A stretch of DNA of 64,000 bases, from contig JAJTTP010000004.1 of NCBI GenBank assembly GCA_023313575.1, forward strand, positions 2,914,001-2,978,000, written 5' to 3'. A program made the translations under genes and the position numbers. The first letter of the stretch is position 1. Each line of letters starts with the position of its first letter. Positions 56,220-64,000 of the stretch are shown here, piece after piece. Below the pieces are notes generated by a model, which had not been told where the DNA came from, searched no databases, and worked only from the letters and a program-made list of their open reading frames with translations. Source of the DNA: Eutypella sp. D-1 (taxonomy: Eukaryota; Ascomycota; Sordariomycetes; Xylariales; Diatrypaceae).

Positions 56220-59200
56220 TCAACACACAAATTCGTCCCAGCGAATGCCCTGCGCCTGCCACGTCTCCATGTCACCTTGGTTCTGGTGACGGGCGCGCCT
56301 CAGCGTCTCTGGCAGGTTGCGCTCGTCGTGAAGCCGCACGATAACCGGCCTCATACGCTGGCCCCGTCGATTGATACGAGCCGCTGCTTGCTCCTCTTCC
56401 TTGGCGTTGCGAGCCGGCTCCAGCAGCACCGCAGATACGATATGTCGAGATGATGATTTTGTTGCGCGATTCCTTCGTACAGTCGGACATCAGGTTGTCT
56501 ATCATCTCTCGGCGTCCGTAGCCAGGAACGCCCGGTGTCGCTACGCCGCGGGTGCGCCCGTTAATGATCATAACCTGGACGCTCGGATACTTCTCGCAAA
56601 GTAACATAAACGTGATGAAGCTGGAGACAGCCGAGTCGGAGAAGACGACCATGTGTCGGACGTTCGTGCCATCCGCAGGGCCGGGGTCGTCGACATCAGG
56701 CTGGCGTTTCCTGTAGGCCAGCATCTCTTCGACGTACTCGCAAAGTTTAGCGAACTTGGGGGACTGGCTTACAAGCTGGGCACGGTGCGGCCAAAACGGG
56801 GATTCGGCCAACTTCCGCAAGAGGCTTTCTCGGCCGGCATCCGTCGCCGCCAACAAGCAAGCCTCGTCACCGTGGCGGTTGACGCTGTTGTGCTCCAGAT
56901 CTCTCTCGGTGACCGAACCGTCCAGATAAAGACGAGCGACTTCTGGATAGACATTGGCGCGAAGCAGCTGCGTCCAGGCCCGACTTCCGGCTTTGCCCAA
57001 CCGCATGGCCGTCACACCGTCACTTTGGCCTCCAAAGTACTCGAGCTCGACGCTGCGCCGCGTCGGCTCGGCCCCTTTCTTGCCCCTGGTCATCCAAGCA
57101 TTGTGCCTCTCGTCGAATGCGCGGCTGACATAGGTCTGGACTTGGGCCGTCAGCGTGCAGAAAGCGTCGCGGCCGGGTCCGTCAATCATGTCACACCGGA
57201 CGTGGTCGATCACCATCTCTCTGCCGTCGTCGCCGATCGTTCGGCCGCGAAACTCGTCTTGATTCCGGCGGGCCATCAGGACGTGGGGAACAAGCCTCCT
57301 CATCAGCTCGGCCATGGACGTTTTGCGCTTCTCCACCTCCGTCCTGATTTTCGGTTTGCTTATTATATGATGGTTCTGTAGGAGATAGTTCCAATCGCTC
57401 TTCTTCTCCTCCAGCTGGGCTGCGCGGGCGACGCCACCAATCTGAGGAGTGCCATCTTCATGCTCGCCCTTGACACGAAGGATGTGGTCGACGGTATTAA
57501 CCAGTTGGCACGGGCCGCCGGCCGAGATCGACCCGGACACGGAGATCGCAACAGTGTGTTCCCATGACTTGCGCGTGATTTGTTTCAAGAAGGCGTATGG
57601 CTGGGTCGGATTAGATAGTGTACCCCGATAGTTATGCGCCTCGTCGAAGAAGACGAACGAGGCGGCCAGGCAGTTGGTGGTAAACATCATATCCTCGCGC
57701 CCTTTGTCAGGCCGGCCACCCGGGTAAACGACCTGCAAATCATCATACGCCGCGAGTAGCGCTGGCGCCCCGGAAGAACTGGCCAGCAGAAGCCAGTTAC
57801 TAAGGCCATCCCGGCCCCTAAGAAGGCAACCCGGTTGTCCGCTCCTGTTTATGTATAACTCAGTAGGCTCGGCCATCGTTGCCTGGACCCGACGGTTGCT
57901 ATGATAATATGTCTCGTCCCCCTTAAAGTCGCTGTGCAGGATGGACATCCGAATCTTCCTCATGACAGGATGCTTGCGGTCGATCAGGCTCTCGAACTCG
58001 CGGCGCCACCCATGAATCGCGGTGGGAGGGGCAAAGCATATAGTAGGCAGTGATGGCAGCTCCGTGGCAATGAAATACGTCTCTCCTGATCGTACACACG
58101 GACAGAGCAAGCCAGAAGGCACGAGGTGCTGGCTGGGGCAGACCGCATCCGCCAGATTCTTCTGATCCTTGGGGAGATGTACGCGCTTATCGATCATCTT
58201 GCCGCTGCTCCAGTAGTCCCGAACCTCGACGTAACTTTTTTTAATCAGGGCAAACAAGACGAAGACGGAAAGTACCTCGACCGTCTTGCCCAGGCCCATC
58301 TCGTCGCCGAGGCAGCCGCCGGGCACGCCGCGGAGCGGGAACTGGGTGATCAGCCACCAGATGGCATGCAGCTGGTAGCCGGAGAGCGTCATCTTGAACC
58401 CGACGGGTTTGTGGTCCTCGATGTCCTCGCGACACTGGAACATGCGGCACAAGCTTTTCCAATCTTCTGGGGAGATGCTGCGGTTGGCAAAGCGCCCCCC
58501 GATATCCTCGATCTGCTGCCGGTGTACTTCGTCGCTGTCCTCCGGGGCTACAGAGTTCTTCGCCCCGGTGGCCGGCAAGTCCATTTCGCGCTTGCTGCTG
58601 ATTTCGTCATCCACTGCCTCGTCGCGCTCGATCGAGTCCATAGGCCGATCCTCGATGTCGTCGTCAGAAGAGAGCTCGATAACGTTATTGGGGTGGGGAC
58701 GCTTGCGGCTTCCATGCAGCTCACCCCTGACCTTTGGCAGACGATCTGACTGGTCGCGCAAGCTCGGCAAGGGACCGGTATTGGTTTGCAGTCCGTCGGT
58801 CTGGCGGTGCTCACTGATAGGGTGCGTCGAAGGCGAAGCTGGCGTGAGGGCATGGCGCAGGGATGAGAGCACATGCACGAAGCCTGTAAACTGGTTCTCG
58901 TTTCCTCTAATCCGCGTTTTATCGGATTCGTGCATGGTCTTGTAGATATGCACAGGCAAGACCTCCCCTCTCGTGTACATGTCGAAAAGACGTATCAGGT
59001 GTTTTGCGACGTAAGCGTTTCTCGAGTCTGAGCTACCCTGAGATGTTGGAAGCGAACCAAGCTCTAACGCGGGCAGGATCAGACCTTGCCAGACCGAGTC
59101 TGCTGCAGCGCCTTCTAACTCGCCGAGTAGCGTCGCTCTCATGGTCGGGTCGTGTCGCTCCAGAGCCTCTTGTAGCAGGGTCTTGCCCGTGATCTGTTGG

Positions 59201-60624
59201 CGTCTCCGAGCTGACGTAGCCTCTTCGTCTGAGCTGCTACTCAAGTCCTCTTCGCCATCAGTACCGACGCCGTCCCTAAGGTTGCGACTAGCCTTCCGCC
59301 TGTGCTGTGGAGGCGGAGCTGCGGCACCCTCGGGCCTTTGGTTCTGGTTTGCCAGCTTCAGCTTCCATTTCGTTTTGAGGCGATCCCGAACGGAGGGCTC
59401 CAGGTTCGCGGCGGCACGCACGAGCTCGTCCTTCGCTGACCACGGGTGCGACGTGGCAACCTCGCACCGCATAGTCGCAATCCGACCGCCCAGCATTTGC
59501 AGCTCCTTCGAGAGGTCAGAAGTATTCTGTCGAGTCGAGCCGCAATGGAGCTTCTGCCATGTAGGAAGCTCCTTCCGTTGCAGTGTAGGCTTGTCCTTCC
59601 ACCATTTCGTTTCGTAGCCGCAGATGACCTCGTCGAGGATGGCGTCGACTTCCTGAGGTGAGAGCTTCTTCGCGATCTGTCGCTGACCGCTGTTTTCCTC
59701 CGCCTGGATCTCCTCCCAGGTTTCTGAGTCGTAGTCTTCGTCGGATTCGCCGTAGGGTGGCAGGACCTCGTCGTCGAACGGGTCGTTCAGAGGCACCACT
59801 GCACCTGCAGTGCGTCGTGTTGAGCGGCGGGCAGCGGGGTACCGCCCGCGCACGTTTGCGGCGCGTTTAAGGAGGCGGTTTACTTGTATTGAATGGCCCG
59901 GGTAGGTCCTTTCGCGCTGGAAGCTGAACTCACGGTCGTCACAGCTGCAGTCAGAGTCGCACTCGTGATGAAGGATGTCGTAGCTGGAAAGGCCGGCCTG
60001 TCGGAAATAGACGGCTTTTCGTTCTTGCTGCCTACCTGGGCCGACCCATGCCAGCAGCTGCGGCTGGATCTTCCGCCGTTCTGCTGGGGGTTCAAGATGG
60101 TCGGCCCGGCCAGGTTCCCGCCTGAAGGCGAAGGACTGCGGGCCACACCCAGTGTCCTGGTGTTCCACAGGCTGTGACCTAGCGCTGTGGTTGTCGGTGC
60201 TAGGGCCCAGCTTAGGCGGGCTGCCGACGCGGCTAGTACCATCGACGGCATTCACCTCGCAACTTGCGTGGTTCCCCGCAGTGCTCGCAGGCAGCTCCGT
60301 GTGCAAGAAGAGCGCCGGCAGCGCTAAGCCTTCGAGGGACGGCAGTATCGTGATGCCCGTCTGGATGCCAATGATCAGCCGTTCGAGCTCGTTCTGCGAA
60401 CGCACCTTCTGCGTTCCATTGAACACGAGAGGCTCGATGGCCGGCAGGCCAACTGTATCTAGCAGGTGCTTTCTCATCCCATCATAGTCGTAGTGGCTCG
60501 AGACTCGAATTGTGGCAACTAGCCCTTGCTGGTTCAAGAACTTGTTTAATGCGAACTCGACTGGCCGACCTTGGTGGCTGACATGTACGACGATGTGGTC
60601 GAGGTTTGGGCGACGATGCTCCAT
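56220..60624 (-). pseudogene. SNF2-family helicase gene with motif V lost by a small deletion
   Basis: From ATG 60624 a 1450-codon frame shows SNF2-type features: Walker A in DEMGLGKTVEV near residue 778, a DEAH box (FFDEAHNYRG) near 994, and a C-terminal helicase part (HMVVFSDSAVSSFITFMLL, RRGRREM-type region, NKIIISTYRICG). The expected motif V (G-GLNL type) is missing. Instead TGCGGTGCTGCTGG joins directly to sequence whose other frame encodes VLLEPARNAKEEEQAAARIN and RRGQ (motif VI), ending at 56220. The frame used by the ORF ends at 56272 in unrelated sequence. A deletion of a few tens of bases plus frameshift near 56420-56445 explains this. The N-terminal third is low complexity with a Cys cluster (HHECDSDCSCDD). 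Intact relatives remodel chromatin or act in repair. Confidence 0.7.
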
Positions 60625-62063
60625 TGTTGCGCGCGGGGGATGGGGCAGGGAAGGTGGCGGAGGTCTAGAGAACAGTCAATCAGTACCAGCCTGCCGAAAC
60701 GAGGGACGTGGTTTTACGTACGCCGGAACGCCCTCCTCTGCAGGGAAGGACAGAATTTGGGGGTTAGGTGGCGGTTGAGAAGGATTACCGTTGGATACGC
60801 AAAGGGTTAGTGAGGTTGTTCCTGCAGTCCAATAGGTCCAACAAGCTGGTTATCGAGGTCGTCGCGCTTGCTTTGCCGGGACAGGTGTGTAGTGACTGAA
60901 CGTGACGACCGCAATTGTAAGGAATCGCCAAGATGCGACCAAAGCATGGAATGGTAGATGGGCGGGTCACATCCTGGTGTTGCCAAAGTGGTGGTCAGCA
61001 TGGTACCTCTACTATAAGATCATCAGAGGGCACATCCAAGATAAAGGGGAAAATTTGCGGGCTGGATTTTCTGCCTACCTAATTAGAATCCTGGTTGATG
61101 CGACGCAGCAGAGAGAAGCTTGCCGTCGGGGTGGTGGTGTTTGGAAGAGATGGGAAGGATGAAAGGGATGATTGCCAGGATGAAGAGGACGGTTGTGGAT
61201 AGCCCTGCCACAGCAACGGACCGTAGGCAACAGGTAATAGGCAACGGGCAGCAGGCAACAGGCAACCCCGCTGGAAAAGACCTGTGAATTTAGAAACCTC
61301 ATCATCATGATTCTGGTGAATCTCAGAGACAAGTGACATTTCAGACTCCCGCCTGTCGGCAACATCTACTCCAGATAAAGACTGCAGGTCGCATTCCCTC
61401 CAGTTGATAGCGTTTATAAACAAGACGTGATGAGAGCATGGTGTCCAGTACATAACAAGCGTTACTTGATCTAAGTTTAAGGTAAAAAATATAGGGAATG
61501 ATTTTGTGAGAAGGTAATATTTAACGTTGTTTATGGTATATATTGCTTCACACGAAGTGGTTGTGCTGGTTGTTCTCCTCGGAAAGATCCGCTTTCGATC
61601 GAGCTTAAGTTGGTCCGTGCACCGGACACAAATTTCAACCGTATTTGGTTAGTCTCTGTATTAGCCTTAACCCCAGCCTCAGCCCCATCCCCAGCCCTAG
61701 CTCAGCCTTAGTTTTACACGTGAATCAATAAGTCCGGACCCATTTACCCCGCATGTCACTAACGGGACCCGTCCCCGGGAACCCCAGCCCTGACTCCCCA
61801 CACTACTCCCGGATCTTAGGTGGGGAGGTGGGGCCGCTGACGGGTAAGAATTTCCCTGCTTCAGTTACGTAATCATTATAGGCTGGGTGGGTGCCTAAAA
61901 CTTCGTTGCCTAAACACCAAAAGATAAGTAATCTTTTCTTCGCAACCTGCACACATTCTACTTTTCGACCACCTTTATCGCCAAACATTACAACCGCCAT
62001 CCCTGCCCATAGCATCAAAACAATCCCACGATACCACAGAAACCCTGAGAGGACAAGATCACA
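60625..62063. other. Intergenic with low-complexity tracts
   Basis: About 1.4 kb. Near 61220-61265 there are imperfect CAGGCAAC repeats and near 61670-61712 imperfect CAGCC repeats. A minus-strand frame pair (61083-61453) could encode a short protein with one membrane helix (TTVLFILAIIPFILPI) if spliced, but the donor (GTCTTT) is poor, so it is not called. Confidence 0.35.
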
Positions 62064-62485
62064 ATGGCGGCCACGCCTGCTAACTCGTCCGTCACGGCCA
62101 ACGATATGCACACCTTAGCCAAGCTGTAGGAATGCTTCTCTAAGGAGCCAGAGGTAAGCCATCCCGGGCCTCTCGTTCTGTTCTTTCAAACCAGGCAACA
62201 ACAGCTGATACGATCTCCGAACAGATCGATTGGGAAAAGCTGGCCGCCCGCGCCGGCTTCGAGGACGGCGCAAAGGCCCGGGCGCACTACGAGATCCTGC
62301 TGAAGCCCCGCGAGACCGCGCCTGTCCCGCCGAAGAAGAGGCAGCGAGTCGACGCAGACGATACGGGCGATGCGGACGGTGCCGGCAACTGCTACAAGCG
62401 CGCTGAGGCCCCGTCGACTCCCGCCCGCTCAAACATCTCGACTTGGGCTGCCGACAAGTACGTGTTGGAGGACGGGGAGGCGTGA
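62064..62485 (+). pseudogene. Small two-exon gene with one in-frame TAG
   Basis: Exons 62064-62153 and 62195-62485 (GTAAGC donor, ACCAG acceptor, 41-nt intron) give MAATPANSSVTANDMHTLAK, then LECFSKEPE and, after the splice, IDWEKLAARAGFEDGAKARA, HYEILLKPRE and a basic/acidic tail. This follows the pattern of a widespread family of small fungal proteins with a KVD(Y)-type helical repeat (xDWEKLAxxAGF). A TAG at 62127-62129 interrupts codon 22; a CAG to TAG change would explain it. Function of the family is unknown, with a small helical DNA-binding-like fold suspected (inference). Confidence 0.5.
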
Positions 62486-63042
62486 GACGCTGGGACTCGG
62501 TGAGGTCTTCAGAAACAGGCTGGTGGCAGCTTTATCAAGACGAGCTGACCGAGATATGTCTTGATGATGACAACATTTCATACTTGTGTTTGGCACCCGA
62601 TACAACCATGACGGACAATATAACTTCATGATTTGGGAATTCAGGAACTTGTCACTTTGTTTGCCGCCCTCTTAGATCGTACATTACCGGCAATATTAAG
62701 TTTTATCAGCCCACCAGCGCTAACCTCGCCGAGCACTAAAACGACCCCCATACTAATCCATCTAGCACCCTTTATGCGGTCCCTCAAGGTCCACATACAA
62801 CAACTTCTTCCAGGGGTCGGGTTGGAGCTTCCGCCGGACAGGCCCGTTTTAGGTCCGGGGTTCTATTCTTAAACCCCGTCTTTGCCAGAGCGATCCGCTC
62901 AGCCGACAAGCCTTACTCTCCTCACCAAAATGACCTCTGTTCACAGTCCTTATATAAGTACGTTGATTATAAAGGCATATGCTTGATGGACTGCTCCTAT
63001 GCGACATGTAACCTTGAATTCTCGTTTATCTATCCTGTCGAC

Positions 63043-63153
63043 GCGGTAGGCTGTAACGAAGCCGTCACCACTAGTCTTGATTTTATATAACAGAAGGCGT
63101 AGAAAGGATATTACTTAGATTGATCGCTGGCTAGCTAAATGAGAGACTGTCTA
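63043..63153. repeat. Diverged dispersed repeat, copy 2
   Basis: Partner of 12155-12265, same orientation. Confidence 0.55.
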
Positions 63154-63208
63154 GATGGATTCCAGCCCATATCCCTTATATATCATTTTGACTCCCTATT
63201 CTTTGAGG

Positions 63209-63241
63209 GGATCACCAAGAACATTAGCGGCTTGGTGATCC
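63209..63241. repeat. Perfect 11-bp inverted repeat (hairpin)
   Basis: GGATCACCAAG at 63209-63219 and CTTGGTGATCC at 63231-63241 are exact inverted copies with an 11-nt loop. GGATCAC recurs just after. It could be a transposon end or chance. Confidence 0.5.
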
Positions 63242-64000
63242 AAGGGGATCACATGGCCTGGTTAGTGTTGAATTCCGACCAGGATTATTTCTGGAATGAG
63301 TGGTTTGTAACATAGGCGCGCGAGGCTGCACTATTCATACGTTACATATCAGCACTTTATGGGCTTGGTCGATATCCGAATATAGATGAAGTCCTGCCCG
63401 AGAGTGGGAAAATGGGAGACATCTTATAGGTTGACCATAACATATCCCAGAGGCTTGTGGATGTTGGCCATATGCAGTCGCAGACGGTATAGGCCCGGAT
63501 CGCATGTCAGTCAGCCCCTTAAATGACGCATATAGGTCCTTGCTATACTTACTACGTCTCTGTATCTTAAACGGGAGATATGATGCGGAAGGTAGCGCTC
63601 CAGATCTCTGTATCGGTGTCGGTGTTAACGTAGTCGACTTGCCTGGGCCGGAATACGCGCAAATACAAACCAAAACTTCCGGGGCATGTCTTACAAGTAC
63701 GCAAGACCGGATTAACGGTCCCTCCCGCACCTTTCCCGAACGAAAACAAGGCCATAACAGTTAAACCCAGGGATCGCATTCAAACAAATTACACTGCTAA
63801 ATCTGTATTCTCCAATACCTAATAGGATCCCATGTATATAGCAAAATCACACTCACTATTTTAAACTAACCCCACCATATTTTAAATCAGCCGTTACGTT
63901 ATAAATCTAAGTAACGTTGAAAATAAGAGACATTTAAAGTTAAAATCACGAACGAAAAAAAGATGAGGTGGATCCGGCTAAGCCGATTAGTAAACGAACT

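Larger units (their letters stand above)
62486..64000. other. Intergenic to window end
   Basis: About 1.5 kb without a supportable gene. It carries a repeat copy at 63043-63153 and a hairpin at 63209-63241. A minus-strand frame at 63335-63730 has no family support. Confidence 0.35.

Noticed and set aside
61083..61453. Possible short membrane protein on the minus strand
   Set aside because: Needs an intron with a poor donor (GTCTTT) and overlaps low-complexity repeats; no family support.
63335..63730. Minus-strand 131-codon frame near the window end
   Set aside because: No recognisable family and no supporting introns; competing frame on the other strand.

Overview
The window is nuclear DNA of a filamentous ascomycete (Pezizomycotina, most likely a Sordariomycete). 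This rests on short spliceosomal introns (about 41-74 nt, GT..AG, often GTAAGT-type donors and CTAAC/CTGAC-type branch points) and on fungal families: Zn2Cys6 and SREBP-type bHLH regulators, FHA-domain kinases, EST1-like and SNF2-like proteins, and multicopy Trp-rich proteins with a C-terminal RRSARIA motif. Dispersed, diverged repeats and pseudogenes with C-to-T or G-to-A type stops suggest an accessory, repeat-rich compartment exposed to RIP-like mutation. I recognised no rRNA, tRNA, CRISPR array or bacterial-style operon.

1-9 kb: a minus-strand gene joining a weak STAND/NB-ARC-like segment to a long PA200/BLM10-like HEAT protein, then three small spliced or unspliced unknown genes. 9-18 kb: mostly decayed DNA, with a C2H2 zinc-finger pseudogene carrying three in-frame stops, a 3' fragment of an EST1-like gene, a clean two-exon 64-aa gene, several diverged repeats and a small RING protein.

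18-23 kb: first head-to-head pair, a Trp-rich RRSARIA protein (minus) and an FHA-kinase (plus). 23-32 kb: a decayed hAT-like transposon, inverted and dispersed repeats, and an almost full-length EST1-like pseudogene. 32-38 kb: a Zn2Cys6 plus bHLH regulator, a repeat-borne gene fragment and a coiled-coil RING protein.

38-43.5 kb: second head-to-head pair in mirror orientation, an FHA-kinase with two KilA-N/APSES-like domains (minus) and a second RRSARIA protein (plus). 43.5-56 kb: repeats, a putative seven-helix membrane protein, a long gene interrupted by one TAG, and several spliced unknown genes. 56-64 kb: a SNF2-like helicase gene that appears to have lost motif V by a small deletion, a small gene with one TAG, and intergenic DNA.

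The most suggestive organisation is the twice-occurring divergent FHA-kinase / RRSARIA-protein pair, which looks like a conserved two-gene module. Its function is not shown by the sequence. Exon structures were inferred by eye from reading frames and splice signals.
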